64,000 nucleotides of DNA from Massilia agrisoli (GCF_020831365.1 NZ_JAJHPV010000013.1:1-64000), one strand, 5' to 3'; counted from the stretch's first letter, positions 37,509-47,500 are shown. A program made the numbers and translations. Notes: generated by a model from the letters alone, not told the origin.

Positions 37509-37907
37509 TCAGTATTGCGTCAGCTCTTCTTCCAGGTCTGCCGCAAGCTGCGCCGGATCCACCACCACGCCATTCATGCCAGCCGTCGGGAACACGATCG
37601 CGTTCATGCCGCGTTCACCCATCGCGCCAAGCCAGTCATCGGCAAAGTCATACACGTCGATTCCAGCAGGCGCGGCGCCTGCCCACTCGCCGGTCGCGCA
37701 CTCGAGCGCATAGGCCGGATGCGGCCAGACCGGCAGGCCCTCGGCGCCGTCGTCATCGCAGGCAGAGACCCATCCTTCTTCAGTACGCAGGCCGTACACG
37801 ACCTCGGTATGGGCAATGCGGCCAATGAAATGCTTATAGCGGTGCGGGCCATCGAGCGCCGTCACGGCGTCGTGCTGCTGGGGTGAGAGTTCGTATGGTG
37901 TGTCCAT
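37509..37907 (-). CDS. DUF2750-type protein
   Basis: A 132-residue soluble protein with the DUF2750 layout: QQHDAVTALDGPHRYKHFIGRIAHTEVVYGL, then GWVSACDDDGAEGLPVWPHPAYA and DVYDFADDWLGAMGERGMNAIVFPTAGMNG. The function of this family is unknown; members are acidic cytoplasmic proteins reminiscent of immunity or SMI1-like small proteins, but no toxin gene is adjacent. It follows the phytanoyl-CoA-dioxygenase-like gene by twelve bases and is probably co-transcribed with it. Confidence 0.8.
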   Translation of the reverse strand: MDTPYELSPQQHDAVTALDGPHRYKHFIGRIAHTEVVYGLRTEEGWVSACDDDGAEGLPVWPHPAYALECATGEWAGAAPAGIDVYDFADDWLGAMGERGMNAIVFPTAGMNGVVVDPAQLAADLEEELTQY

Positions 37908-37919
37908 GGTTGCCAGCTT

Positions 37920-38762
37920 TCAGGGCATGAAACCGCGTACCGGAAAGCTGCTGTCGCGCTGTATCCAGTTTTGCGGCGAATAGGTGGTGCGGCCGTCGGT
38001 CACGTGCAAGGTGTACGCGTGGCGCGATACCGGCGAGCGGTTTGGGGCGCTGTAGTGGGGCAGCAGTCCGTGGAAGATGACCAGCGTGCCGGCTTTCGCC
38101 TCGACTGGCACCGCCACGCTGTCGCCCGGCCACGGCGTGGTGTCGAGCTTCTCCATGCGGATGTCGTCGCCATTGCGCAGGAAGCGCTCGCGCATCGGGC
38201 CGCGGTGGCCGCCCGGCTGGACCCACAGGCAGCCGTTGTCGACGGTGGCGTCTTCCAGCGCAAACCAGAAGGTGGTGACGCTGACCGGGTCGGTGTCGAA
38301 GAAGGTCGCGTCCTGGTGCCAGCGCACCTCGCCGCCGATGCCCGGCTGCTTGAAGATGTACATCGACTGCCAGATCAGTGGTTCGGCCAGCCCGATGCCG
38401 CGCGCCACGGCATCGAGCGCCGCGCCGCGCGAGAACTCCCCGAATACCGGGTCGAGGTCATGCATCGCGTGGCCGATCTTGTTGATCGACAGCGCCTTGG
38501 ACTGGCGCAACTGGCCGTCCGGGCCAAAGGCTTCTTCCTCGAAGAAGCAGCGCATGGTGTTATCGGAGCCCAGGAAATAGGCGTCGGTGGCGGTTTCCTG
38601 GTTCTGGGTCGTAAAAATCGACCGGCTCTGGCCCGGGTCGAATTGGTCGACAAGCTGCATTGCCCGCTCACGCAGGCGCGCAATGTCGTTCGCGTGTTTG
38701 AAATCAGGTATGGTCAAAAAACCATCGTTAGCATAGTTGTCTAATTGAAGATCAGATAACAT
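37920..38762 (-). CDS. Phytanoyl-CoA dioxygenase (PhyH) family protein
   Basis: A 280-residue Fe(II)/2-oxoglutarate oxygenase. The iron ligands H149-x-D151 (RWHQDATFF) and H236 (LLPHYSAPNRS), with R247 as 2OG anchor, are present. The N-terminus LQLDNYANDGFLTIPDF is typical of PhyH proteins, which hydroxylate lipids, amino acids or secondary metabolites. GGAAGG lies nine bases before the ATG. It is divergent from the PEP-CTERM gene, so the 153-base gap holds both promoters. Substrate unknown. Confidence 0.88.
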   Translation of the reverse strand: MLSDLQLDNYANDGFLTIPDFKHANDIARLRERAMQLVDQFDPGQSRSIFTTQNQETATDAYFLGSDNTMRCFFEEEAFGPDGQLRQSKALSINKIGHAMHDLDPVFGEFSRGAALDAVARGIGLAEPLIWQSMYIFKQPGIGGEVRWHQDATFFDTDPVSVTTFWFALEDATVDNGCLWVQPGGHRGPMRERFLRNGDDIRMEKLDTTPWPGDSVAVPVEAKAGTLVIFHGLLPHYSAPNRSPVSRHAYTLHVTDGRTTYSPQNWIQRDSSFPVRGFMP

Positions 38763-38853
38763 TAGTTTCCTTCCATGTCGATTTTCTTTACATTCTTATT
38801 AGATACAAACGTGTCCGTCTTGTAAGTACTTGTTTACCTTGTCATTATTTTTG

Positions 38854-38869
38854 TGGCACGGTTTGTGCT
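38854..38869 (+). promoter_or_regulatory. Sigma-54 promoter of the PEP-CTERM gene
   Basis: TGGCACG-GTTT-GTGCT matches the -24/-12 consensus (TGGCACGrNNNTTGCW) at all but one fixed position. GG and GC are spaced correctly. Start site predicted near 38880, 36 bases before the ATG. A palindrome AAGTACTT at 38824-38831 lies upstream, where an enhancer-binding activator could sit close by. Confidence 0.78.
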
Positions 38870-38915
38870 ACAAGGGAGTAGGAACAATCCTACATAATTC
38901 CTCGAAGGAAAGACA

Positions 38916-39467
38916 ATGAAACTAGTCCACAAACTTACTTTTGCCTTGCTGTCCCTGTTCGCCCTCGGCACCGCGTGCGCCGAAAACATCAACATGACCG
39001 ATATCTGGGCAGTCAGCCCAGACCAGCGTATCGGTGGCGAGTTCCCGGCAAGCTACAGCTTCACCCACAGCTTCCTCGACGAGGCGACGCCGTACGTTGC
39101 CGATGTCGACTCGCTCACCGCGGCGACCCTGACCATTCGCCTGCAGGATAACGGTAACAGCCAGGGCGGCGATGAAACCTTCCGCTTCGTGTTCGGCGGC
39201 CAGACCTTCAGCGGCTCCAACCAGACCAACGCGCCTTTCGACTACGTTATCAACGTTGGCTCGGCGCTGGCTGGCCTGAGCGCTGACGGCATCCTGGATG
39301 TCACGATCTTCGCCGACAGCGGCTCGTTCCGCTTTGTCAGCTCGACCCTGAACATCATCGGCGCACGTGGCGAAGTGCCGCCAACCGAAGATATCCCTGA
39401 GCCACTGAGCATCGCGCTGATGGGCCTCGGCCTGGCTGGCCTGACCGCAGCGCGCCGCCGCAAGTAA
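38916..39467 (+). CDS. PEP-CTERM sorting domain protein
   Basis: A 183-residue exported protein. The signal peptide MKLVHKLTFALLSLFALGTACA leads to a beta-rich body (SLTAATLTIRLQDNG, FRFVFGGQTFSG), and the protein closes with IPEPLSIALMGLGLAGLTAARRRK, the PEP motif plus TM plus basic tail recognised by exosortase. Proteins of this class are processed by exosortase and are linked to exopolysaccharide and floc or biofilm formation. GAAGGAAAGACA precedes the ATG. A sigma-54 promoter upstream and a strong terminator at 39487 make it a single-gene unit. No exosortase gene is in the window. Confidence 0.93.
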   Translation: MKLVHKLTFALLSLFALGTACAENINMTDIWAVSPDQRIGGEFPASYSFTHSFLDEATPYVADVDSLTAATLTIRLQDNGNSQGGDETFRFVFGGQTFSGSNQTNAPFDYVINVGSALAGLSADGILDVTIFADSGSFRFVSSTLNIIGARGEVPPTEDIPEPLSIALMGLGLAGLTAARRRK

Positions 39468-39486
39468 TTCACTGTACTTCAATGCC

Positions 39487-39516
39487 AAAGGCCCGCGCAA
39501 GCGGGCCTTTTCTTTT
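39487..39516 (+). terminator. Rho-independent terminator after the PEP-CTERM gene
   Basis: AAAGGCCCGC, loop GCAA, GCGGGCCTTT, then TCTTTT. Stem of seven G-C pairs, extended by A-T pairs. Confidence 0.92.
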
Positions 39517-39573
39517 GGCTATGTCACCGTTAGGTATGGAATTGAGCACGTCGTGCCCGCCACTGGCAGACCC

Positions 39574-39678
39574 GACTTCCCGCGAAAGCAGGAACCCCTA
39601 CTATGTATGCGCTGGAGGTCGGATCGTTTTATTACTGATCGTCTTCAGTATGGGTTCCCGCGTGCGCGGGAACGACGA
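39574..39678. repeat. Paired REP-like palindromes, family B (left copy degenerate)
   Basis: The right copy at 39651-39678 (TGGGTTCCCGCGTGCGCGGG...) matches the family motif well; the left at 39574-39598 has several changes. They lie between convergent genes. Confidence 0.75.
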
Positions 39679-39735
39679 GGGTGTAGCGCTTCCACACTTA
39701 CGGTGACATAGCCTTTCTTTTCGCGGAGGCTGGGC

Positions 39736-40794
39736 TTACACCACCCACTGGCCGTCTTTGTAGACCTGGCGGTCATCCAGGTAGACGGCCTCGGTGACTG
39801 CGAAGATATCGATGTGATAGCGCGCATCCTTGCGCTTGAAGCCCGGCTTCGGGTAGACCCCATGCTTGGCGCCCAGCGACAAATGGATGCCGCACATGCG
39901 CTCATACGTGCCGATGTCGTTGACCCTGCGGTCGATGGTGAACGCGCGGTTCATGCCGAAACCCAGTTCGCGCACCCAGACCTCGCCTTCGTCGGCGCGG
40001 ATCATCTCCAGCACCTGTTCGAACTCCGGCGTGGCGTCGCGCGTGCCGGTGACGCGGCCCCGTTCGATCACCAGCGTTACCGGCACGGCGGGGCGGTTGA
40101 CCATGTAGGCGGTGTCGCCAAACACGTGCACCCGCACTTCGCCGTTGACGGCTTCCAGGTCCTGCGCCTCGGTGAACACTTCGCCGATCGGGAACTGGCC
40201 GCCGACATTGTTCATCTCGCTGTAGTCGCCGATATTAAGCTTGGCCGGTTCAAAGGGCGAACCGAACACCAGCGGCCTGGCGCTGCCGCTGTACACGGTG
40301 CCCGAACCGGCCTTGTCGATCAGCGCCTTGAGCGCGCGCCCGGTGCCGCGGTAGTAGGCGGGATCGTAAGCGAGCGACTCGATGTAGTGTTCGCCCTGCG
40401 CGCCCGGCATGCGCGACAGGTGCACATGTTCGATCACCTTCAGGCCCAGTTTGAACAGTTCGACGCGGATGCGGAAAGCTTCAAGCCGGAAATTGGTCGA
40501 TTGGACCAGCACCACCAGGCTTGATGCCGTCATTTGCCGGAACGCTGACAGAACTTCATCGGGCCCGACGGTGTCGAAATCGATGAAAGTGGCGTCGGGC
40601 ATGTTGCGGCGATAGCCTTCGGTCAGTGCGCGCGCCAGGTCGCAACGGGTATCGAACACGACCAGCGCGCCGTGGGTTGGTCCGTGCTCGACGACAATCG
40701 ACAGGATGTCGCGCAGGTAACTGGCGGCGGCATCGACGGCGTATGCAGGAATCGCGCCGATATCGTCAGCGGCGGCGGGGGCGGGGGTGGTCAT
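39736..40794 (-). CDS. M29 aminopeptidase T-like protein
   Basis: A 352-residue cytoplasmic protein. The C-terminal half resembles the metal-binding part of M29 aminopeptidases and the related NicX-type dioxygenases: GGQFPIGEVFTEA, then WVRELGFGMNRAFT, IHLSLGAKHGVY and ARYHIDIFAV, with Glu and His residues at the usual ligand spacing. The N-terminal half (SIVVEHGPTHGALVVFDTR) is less conserved. The ATG at 40794 starts MTTPAPAAADDIG; longer frames add a Cys/Arg-rich stretch not seen in such proteins. The substrate is unknown. It is divergent from the tubulin-like operon with a 238-base gap. Confidence 0.55.
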   Translation of the reverse strand: MTTPAPAAADDIGAIPAYAVDAAASYLRDILSIVVEHGPTHGALVVFDTRCDLARALTEGYRRNMPDATFIDFDTVGPDEVLSAFRQMTASSLVVLVQSTNFRLEAFRIRVELFKLGLKVIEHVHLSRMPGAQGEHYIESLAYDPAYYRGTGRALKALIDKAGSGTVYSGSARPLVFGSPFEPAKLNIGDYSEMNNVGGQFPIGEVFTEAQDLEAVNGEVRVHVFGDTAYMVNRPAVPVTLVIERGRVTGTRDATPEFEQVLEMIRADEGEVWVRELGFGMNRAFTIDRRVNDIGTYERMCGIHLSLGAKHGVYPKPGFKRKDARYHIDIFAVTEAVYLDDRQVYKDGQWVV

Positions 40795-41032
40795 GATCAG
40801 GCTCGGCGGAGGAAACAACCCGCCATTATACGGTTGGGGCTGCACATTTTCCGCGCAGGCCCGCATTTTTGCAGCCCGGCAGTAGCGTATTTCGCACCCG
40901 CCGGGCTCGCATGATAGTACCGGGCAATCAAACCGCCCGCAGTTTCCAGTTGCGCTATGATTTATCAAGCAACAGCGCCCCCGGTGTGGTGGGCATCGTT
41001 GCGTATATTCATACATATATCAGGCGAGCGAG

Positions 41033-42514
41033 ATGGCATACCGATGGGAAACGCCAGCCAGCGTCTGGCTGGAGGACGACAGGAGCGGAAGGTTTGAACT
41101 GGTGTCGAGCGAGGGCTTGAGCCGGATCGACTGGCATGCGCAGGAGCGCGGCCGCGTGCCGGACTGCGCCCAGCTGCTCGGCGCCTCGCTTCCGCTGTCG
41201 TGCGACTGTTCGCCCATCTTCCCGGAAGGCTTTGCGTTTTGCCCAAACTGCGGCAATGCGCTCGACAAGCTGGCCGGCCAGTATAAAAGCCAGCCCGACT
41301 GGTGGGGCCCGTGGTGCGACCAGTTCTTGCCGCGCCATGTGCCGCACGGCCTGCCCGTGACCATGCTGCCGCTCGGCGACAGCCTTGAAGAACGTCCCGC
41401 CGCGCCCGCGATTGGCCGCGCCGAACTGGCGATGCCGGTGCCGCCCAACGCCCATTGCGTGTTTGCCGCCGGCGCCTACGGCTTTCCGGTGCAGCGCCTG
41501 CTGGCGCTGGCCTGCACCCGCGGCGTGCTGCAGTACTGGGACCCGATGGCGCAACTGTGGCATGTGATGGCCGCCGAGGACGGCGCCGCGCCGCTGGCCT
41601 TTAGCGCGTCCGACTACGCCTGGATTCCCGCACTGAACCCCATGCGCGGCGAAGTGGCGCTGCTGCCCACCGATTCCGGCCTGCACCGGCTGTGGATTAA
41701 CCCGGTCAGCGAAACCTACCGCACCGAGTGCGTGCTCGATGCGCCGTTGGCGAGCAGCCCGGGAATGATCCGCCGCCATGTCGCCTGCCTGTTCAACAGC
41801 GATACCGGCGCGCGCCTGTGGACCGCCCCTGCGGACGGTGGCGAGCCGGCGGTGTTCGATTGCGCCGGCGTCCCGGCCAGCGGCTGGAGCCGCTCGATCG
41901 GCTACGACGACCGGCTCACCTGGCTGCATCCGCAGGGCCAGCTGGCATGGCGCGCCGGCGCGGCGCCGCAATGGCTGCCGTGGCCGCAGGGCTGGACCCC
42001 GCGCCTTGAATTCGGCGGTCCCACCCAGGGCCGCGATGGCCGCCTCTGGCTGATCGGGCATGGCGCCGATGGCTACTCCTTCCTCGAACTCGGCACGGAA
42101 ACGCCGCAGTCCGAGCCGATCAGCGGCGCGCGCCTCGGCTTTGCCAGCCTGCTGTTCCGGCGCGGCCACGCGGTGGTGGGCGAACCGTGGGATCCCGAAC
42201 ACGTCGAAGACCCGCATGACGACGACACGCTGGTGCTGCCGCTGCTGCGCGGCTTTAACAACAACCGCAGCCAGCCAAGCGGGCTGGTACTGCGCTTTCA
42301 TAAATACACCGGCAGGGCGGAAGACGCGCTGTCGGGCCGCACCATTGCACGCACCACGGTCGAATGGATCGGCAAGCGCAACGTCATCCTCGACGACATC
42401 GTGCGCCTTGCGCGGCCGCTGGAGTGCGTGCCGTTCGTGTACGACAGCTGCCTGTGGCTGCACCATCCCGACTGGAACCAGATGCGCGGGTGGCGACTGG
42501 AAGAACTGTCGTGA
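41033..42514 (+). CDS. Unknown protein with Zn-ribbon-like Cys cluster and repeat-rich body
   Basis: The first gene of the tubulin-like operon encodes 493 residues that I cannot assign to a family. A Cys cluster CDCSPIFPEGFAFCPNCG near residues 57-74 is a likely zinc ribbon. The rest is Trp-rich and beta-rich with recurring short units of the kind W-x(4)-G-x-L (VLQYWDPMAQLW, LTWLHPQGQLAW, GRDGRLWLIG), which suggests a beta-propeller. No signal peptide or TM is seen, so it should be cytoplasmic. The stop overlaps the GTG of the next gene by four bases (GTGA), showing coupling. A weak GAGCGAG lies before the ATG; the TATGAT at about 40955 may be a -10. Confidence 0.8.
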   Translation: MAYRWETPASVWLEDDRSGRFELVSSEGLSRIDWHAQERGRVPDCAQLLGASLPLSCDCSPIFPEGFAFCPNCGNALDKLAGQYKSQPDWWGPWCDQFLPRHVPHGLPVTMLPLGDSLEERPAAPAIGRAELAMPVPPNAHCVFAAGAYGFPVQRLLALACTRGVLQYWDPMAQLWHVMAAEDGAAPLAFSASDYAWIPALNPMRGEVALLPTDSGLHRLWINPVSETYRTECVLDAPLASSPGMIRRHVACLFNSDTGARLWTAPADGGEPAVFDCAGVPASGWSRSIGYDDRLTWLHPQGQLAWRAGAAPQWLPWPQGWTPRLEFGGPTQGRDGRLWLIGHGADGYSFLELGTETPQSEPISGARLGFASLLFRRGHAVVGEPWDPEHVEDPHDDDTLVLPLLRGFNNNRSQPSGLVLRFHKYTGRAEDALSGRTIARTTVEWIGKRNVILDDIVRLARPLECVPFVYDSCLWLHHPDWNQMRGWRLEELS

Positions 42515-44001
42515 GCCGCGCGTTTCGCCACATTGCCGCGGCCGGCGCGCTGGCCGGCGCCTGCCTGCCCGCGTGGGCGGTGTCGCACGTGTTCCTGGTC
42601 CAGAACTCGGGCTGGATGGAGCCGTTCTATGCCGACCCGGCGTCGCAGTTCAAGCCGCTGGTGGTCGAACTGGCGGCCGCCGCCACCCAGCCGGGCGACC
42701 TGATGGTGCTCGCGTCGTTCAATCAAAGCCGGCCCGGCGCTCCATCGCCGAAAGCGCTGCTGTCGGCGCGGGTGGCCAGCGGCGGCGCGCGCGAACAGGT
42801 ACGCGCCGCCATCGATGCGCTCGGGCCGGCGCGCAAGCCGGGCAGCAGCGCGCTGGCCGATACCGACCTGGGCGAGGCGGTCCAGGCGGCCACCGGCAAG
42901 GCGCTGGGCGGCAAGCCGGGGCTGGTCTGGCTGGTGACGAACAACCGCAACAGCCCCAACAACGACCAGGCGACCGCGCTGCGCAACCGCGAGTTTTACC
43001 AGCTGATCCACCAGGGCGGCGGCATCACCAAGACGCTGGCGTGGCCGCTGAAGATGCCGGTGCAGGGACAGCAGTTTCGCGCCAATGGCTTGATGGTGTA
43101 CGTGTTCGCCGTCGGGGCGCAGGGCGCCAGCGAGCTCGATGCGCTGCTGGCGTCGGGCCGCATCGCCAAGGTCATCACCGAGCCGCCCGCGCGCCTCAAG
43201 CCGCTCGACCGCGCCACCGTGCGGCTGGTGCCGCGCAAGGTCGAAGACGCGCCGGGCGTGTCGTTTTCGATGGCGTCCAACGGCATGCTGCGCGCGGATG
43301 TCGCGCCGGATGCAAAGACGCCGGCCGCCAAAATCGGCTGGCGCCTGGAGAACACGATGTACCCGTACACGATCGCCAGCGCCACCCTGGCCGCGCGCTC
43401 GGTGCTGGGCGGCGAGGACCGCCCGATACGCCTCGCCGATGCGAGGGTCGATGGCCTCGCACCCGGCAAGAGCGTGCCGCTGGCTTCCGTGATGCAGCTG
43501 CCGGTGGCGCAACTGCCGGGCAAATGGTCGCTCGAAGCGCTCCGTTCCGCCGGTTCCGCCTACGTGCTGCCAGGCCGGATCGAGCTGACGCTGACCGGCC
43601 AGCGCCTTGAGCTGTCGCGCGCCTTCCGCGAACGCATGGCCGCGCTGTTCCCGGGCGACCCGCTGCCGGACATCTTCATTCCACCGTCAAGCATCGACGG
43701 TTCGCGCGCGGTGCTGCCGATCGAGGTGCGCGTCCACTACGGCGTCGGACCGCTGCTGGCCGTGATGGCCGCGGCACTGGGCGCGCTGGCCGCTGCCGCA
43801 GGCGCGGCGTATGCATTCGGCCGCCCGCGCAAGGCTTACCTGACTGTGGAAGGCGAGCAGCGTACGATGATGGCGCGCGCCGGCACCACGCAGCCGATTT
43901 ACGACAAGGCCGGCGCCAAGGTCGCCAGCCTGAAGACGACCCTTTTCGGCCACCAGCTGACCGACTTGCGCGATGGCGCGCAAGTCCGGCTGGGCCGCTG
44001 A
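42511..44001 (+). CDS. Exported vWA-like protein with C-terminal membrane anchor
   Basis: A 496-residue protein starting at GTG 42511. A signal peptide (RHIAAAGALAGACLPAWA) is followed by a vWA-like domain: HVFLVQNSGWMEPFY at the first strand, where the usual DxSxS metal site is replaced by Q-N-S-G, GDLMVLASFNQS, TDLGEAVQAATGKALGG and LVWLVTNNRNS. After about 250 residues comes a beta-rich region and one TM (VGPLLAVMAAALGALAAAAGAAYAFG, roughly residues 412-437), then a 58-residue cytoplasmic tail. So it spans the inner membrane with the vWA-like domain in the periplasm. Overlaps the previous gene; 18 bases before the next. Confidence 0.78.
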   Translation: MSRAFRHIAAAGALAGACLPAWAVSHVFLVQNSGWMEPFYADPASQFKPLVVELAAAATQPGDLMVLASFNQSRPGAPSPKALLSARVASGGAREQVRAAIDALGPARKPGSSALADTDLGEAVQAATGKALGGKPGLVWLVTNNRNSPNNDQATALRNREFYQLIHQGGGITKTLAWPLKMPVQGQQFRANGLMVYVFAVGAQGASELDALLASGRIAKVITEPPARLKPLDRATVRLVPRKVEDAPGVSFSMASNGMLRADVAPDAKTPAAKIGWRLENTMYPYTIASATLAARSVLGGEDRPIRLADARVDGLAPGKSVPLASVMQLPVAQLPGKWSLEALRSAGSAYVLPGRIELTLTGQRLELSRAFRERMAALFPGDPLPDIFIPPSSIDGSRAVLPIEVRVHYGVGPLLAVMAAALGALAAAAGAAYAFGRPRKAYLTVEGEQRTMMARAGTTQPIYDKAGAKVASLKTTLFGHQLTDLRDGAQVRLGR

Positions 44002-44019
44002 CCCACGAGGAAACCACGC

Positions 44020-44475
44020 ATGCAGAACGACCAGACTCCAGCCGCGCCAACCGACGACCCGGGCTTCAAGCTGCCGGGCGAAACCGATGCCCAGCCCAGG
44101 ACCGGCACCCAGGCGGAACCGCCAGCCGCGGCCGCCGGCCAGGTCGAGGTAGTGCCCTCGACGGTGGAGGGCGCGCCCGTCACCGATACGTCGACACGCG
44201 ACATGGCCATCGGCGCGGCGGTGTTCGCGGTGCTGCTGCTGGTGTACTTCTTCGTGCGTAACGCCTATGTGCACCACCTGGTGGTGCGGCGGGTGGCGCC
44301 ATCGTCGGCGGGCAGCGCCGGCTGGCTGATGTTCGTCGGGCTGGCGTTCATGAGCGCCGCCGCGGTGCTGGCGATCATCAACGCCAGCAAATTCCTCACC
44401 TTCGCCGTGACCGCGCCGCTTGTCGCCGTGGGCCTGGTGGCGCTGGCAGCCGCTTTCTTCGTCGGCCGCCGCTGA
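44020..44475 (+). CDS. Small membrane protein of the tubulin-like operon
   Basis: A 151-residue protein of unknown family. Residues 1-60 are Pro/Ala/Glu-rich and probably disordered. Three hydrophobic stretches follow: MAIGAAVFAVLLLVYFFV (about 63-80), a second at GWLMFVGLAFMSAAAVLAII and a third at FAVTAPLVAVGLVALAAAFF; the last two are close and may form a hairpin. It ends VGRR. It is likely an inner-membrane partner for the tubulin-like protein encoded 26 bases downstream. No catalytic residues are apparent. Confidence 0.78.
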   Translation: MQNDQTPAAPTDDPGFKLPGETDAQPRTGTQAEPPAAAAGQVEVVPSTVEGAPVTDTSTRDMAIGAAVFAVLLLVYFFVRNAYVHHLVVRRVAPSSAGSAGWLMFVGLAFMSAAAVLAIINASKFLTFAVTAPLVAVGLVALAAAFFVGRR

Positions 44476-44501
44476 TTTTCACAGAACCGAAAGAGTCGAA
44501 C

Positions 44502-47500
44502 ATGGCAGATTTTCCAAGCACAGAGAAGAAGGCGGAACTGAAGGTCGACCTGCGCCCGACGCTGTTCATCGGCGCGGGCGGCACCGGCATGGAGGTGATG
44601 CTGCGCATCCGCCGCCGCATCCTGGCGGCGGTGTGGAACAAGCAGGACCCGACGCGGGTCGAGTCCATCGGCCAGTTCCCGGTGGCGCGCTTCCTGCACT
44701 TCGACCTCGATAACAGCGCCATCATCGACGAAGGCAAGTCGCAGCGCACCGACCCCTGGTATGAGCTGGTCAAGCTGTCGGACGAAGAACGGCTGGTCGA
44801 ACCGATCGACCTGCCGCAATACCACGAGTCCGACGACAGCCTGGCGCGCTTTCCGCTGATCGAAAACTGGATGCCGCTGCGGCCCAAGAAACTGCGCTCG
44901 CTTGGCATCGACCCATCCAAGGGGGCGGGGCAGATCCGCGCGGTGGCGCGGCTTTACCTGTTCGACAAATACCCGAAGCTGCGTGGCCGCATCAAGGGCG
45001 CGCTCAATTTCTTGAGCAGTAACGCGGGCAACGAGCGCAAGGAGAACTACCAGCGCCTCGGGCTGCAGGTCGACACGTCCAAGTTCCGCATCGTCGTCAT
45101 CGGCTCGTGCGCCGGCGGCACGGGCGCCGGCACGGCCCTCGACCTGGGCTGGATCTCCAAGGCCATCGCGCGCCAGGAAGTGTCCGACAGCCAGGTCGAC
45201 CTGGTGATGTTCCTGCCGTCCGGGTTTGCCAAGGCTAACAAGGAGCGCACCGAGGCGAATGCCTACGCCACCCTGATGGAACTGGAAACCGCGATGCGCG
45301 ACATGAACGCGCAGGTGCGCTGGGCCGACCCGGATTCGCTGGTCGGCAAGGGTGCGCCGTTCGACGACGTCTACTTTGTCGATACCGCCAACCTGGCCAA
45401 CAAGGCCACCGGCGACATCAAGGACATTTACCAGATGGTGGCCGACACCCTGTTCGAGGACTTCGCATCGGCCGATTTCGCCAACCGCAAGCGTTCGGTG
45501 GCGGTCAACCAGCAGCAGCACAAGCTGGGCCCGTACAACCCGCGCGTGCCGGAGCAGCGCTTCGGCGATATGCGCCTGTCGTATTCCAAGGTGTATTCCG
45601 CGTTCGGGCAAGCGGTGCTCGACACCCAGCAAAGCCTGCGCGACGATATCCGCGCTTACGAACTGGCGGCGCTGATGGTCAAGGCCTTCTTCGGCCTTGT
45701 GGGCCGCGACGGCGCCAGCGCGCGCCGCGCCGGCGACCAGGAACGCGACATCTTCATGCGCGAGCAGATGCAGATGAGCGAGCACCCATTCAGCGAATTC
45801 CCCGATTTTAAAAAGGGAACGGCCGACGTGACCCCGTTCCAGGAATACGTGCTGACCGGCCAGCTGTTGATGGACAAGGACCAGCGCTCGCTGCTGGAAC
45901 GCGTGGAGAGCAAGGTGCAGGTCGAAATGGACCGCATCATGGCGTCGTACGACGTCAAGCAGTGGCGCGAGAAGGTGGCCGAGCTGCTGCCGCACCTGGA
46001 ACGCGACGCGATCCGCGAAGCCGGCGCCACCGCCGAGACCAGCGAGGACCGCATCAAGCGGCACACGGTCGAACTGACGGCGCGCCTGAGGGAACGCGCG
46101 CGCAACCAGCTGTATGCGCTGCTGGACGACCGCAAGCAGGGCGGCCTGGAGTTTGTGCTGTCGCTGCTGGAACAGGTCAAGGCGCGCCTGCTGCAGCGCG
46201 ACCTCGGCAACGCTGAACGCAACGGCAAGCGCTACCGCGACATCCGCGACGCGCTGCGCACGCGCCAGGTCGAGGAGTCGCTCGGCAACCTGGCGCAGGC
46301 GTCCACCCGCCTGATCGGCAAGGAGGCGCAGGCGCGCGAAGTGATGGGCCACCTCAAGCGCGACATGTCGGATTACCTGCGCTTCCACCTGCTGGCGGTG
46401 GCGGCCGGCCAGTCGATCGAAGTCATGCGCGCCATGTCCGCCTGGCTGGGCGACCCGCAGTCGACCGACGAGCAGGGCCAGCCGGTATGGACCGGCATCG
46501 CCGGCGAATTCCAGGAAGGGCGGCGCGCGGTGCAGGCGATGCTCGGCGCGGTCGACCGCCGCATCGGCCAGCTGCGCGCGGACGCGCAGCACGAGCACGC
46601 CACCTATATCAAGCTGGCCGGCGACCTGGAACCGGAACCGGCCAGGCTGACCGGCGACGTCAGCGCATGGAGCGAGGAAGTGCTGCTCGAATTCGGCGGC
46701 TCGGCGCGGCTGTTCCCGCAACTGGACGACGACAAGCTGCGCTCGAACCTGCTGCTCAAGCTGTTCCGCCGCGCCCAGACCCAGCTCTCGCGCGAGCAAC
46801 TGGGCGAAGAAGCGCCGCAGGACCCGCTGCTGGAGCGGCTGGCGGCGATGTCGCCGCAAGAGCGCCACCGCATTTTCGGCGAATGGATCAAGAGCGCGAT
46901 GCCGTGGATTAGCGCGCGCTTCTCGGCCGAGTTTACGCCGCGCGCCGACCAGTTCAAGTGCTTCATCGGCGTCGGCGACGCCAATGCATGGCGGCGGATG
47001 GAAGCGGAGATCCGCGCGGCGGTGCCGTCCGGCTTCTTCCACGGCGACCTGGTCTCGATCGTCAACACCGGCATCACCGGCAAGGCGGTCTGCTACATCG
47101 AACTGTCCGGCTATCCGATGACGGTGCTGCGCGGGCTGCCGACCTGGCGCACCTCGTACCAGATCGAGAATCCGAAGATCCCGACCCACCTGCATTTCGA
47201 CTCCACCCGCTTTCGCCATCCGATCTCGCCGTCGATGGATGAACTGAACCGGCTGGCCGATGACTACGAGTGGTTCCTGCAGGCCAATGCGCTGGGCGTG
47301 ATACGGCGCAAGGCCGACCTGGGCGACCGCGAGGCCTCGTTCCAGCCGCGCGGCCAGTACCTGTTTGAAGTGGAGCCGGGTTCGGGCGAGTGGCTCCAGA
47401 TCGGCAACGAGTTCGCGATCCGCTCCAACGGCCTGCCTGCCTACTACCGCGAGCAGGTGATCGAGGGCGTGCGGCGCAAGCTGGCCGCGATGGGACCGCA

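Noticed and set aside
40920-41032. A regulatory palindrome TATAT-ATATA upstream of the tubulin-like operon.
   Set aside because: Short AT stretch without recognisable promoter spacing; could be chance.
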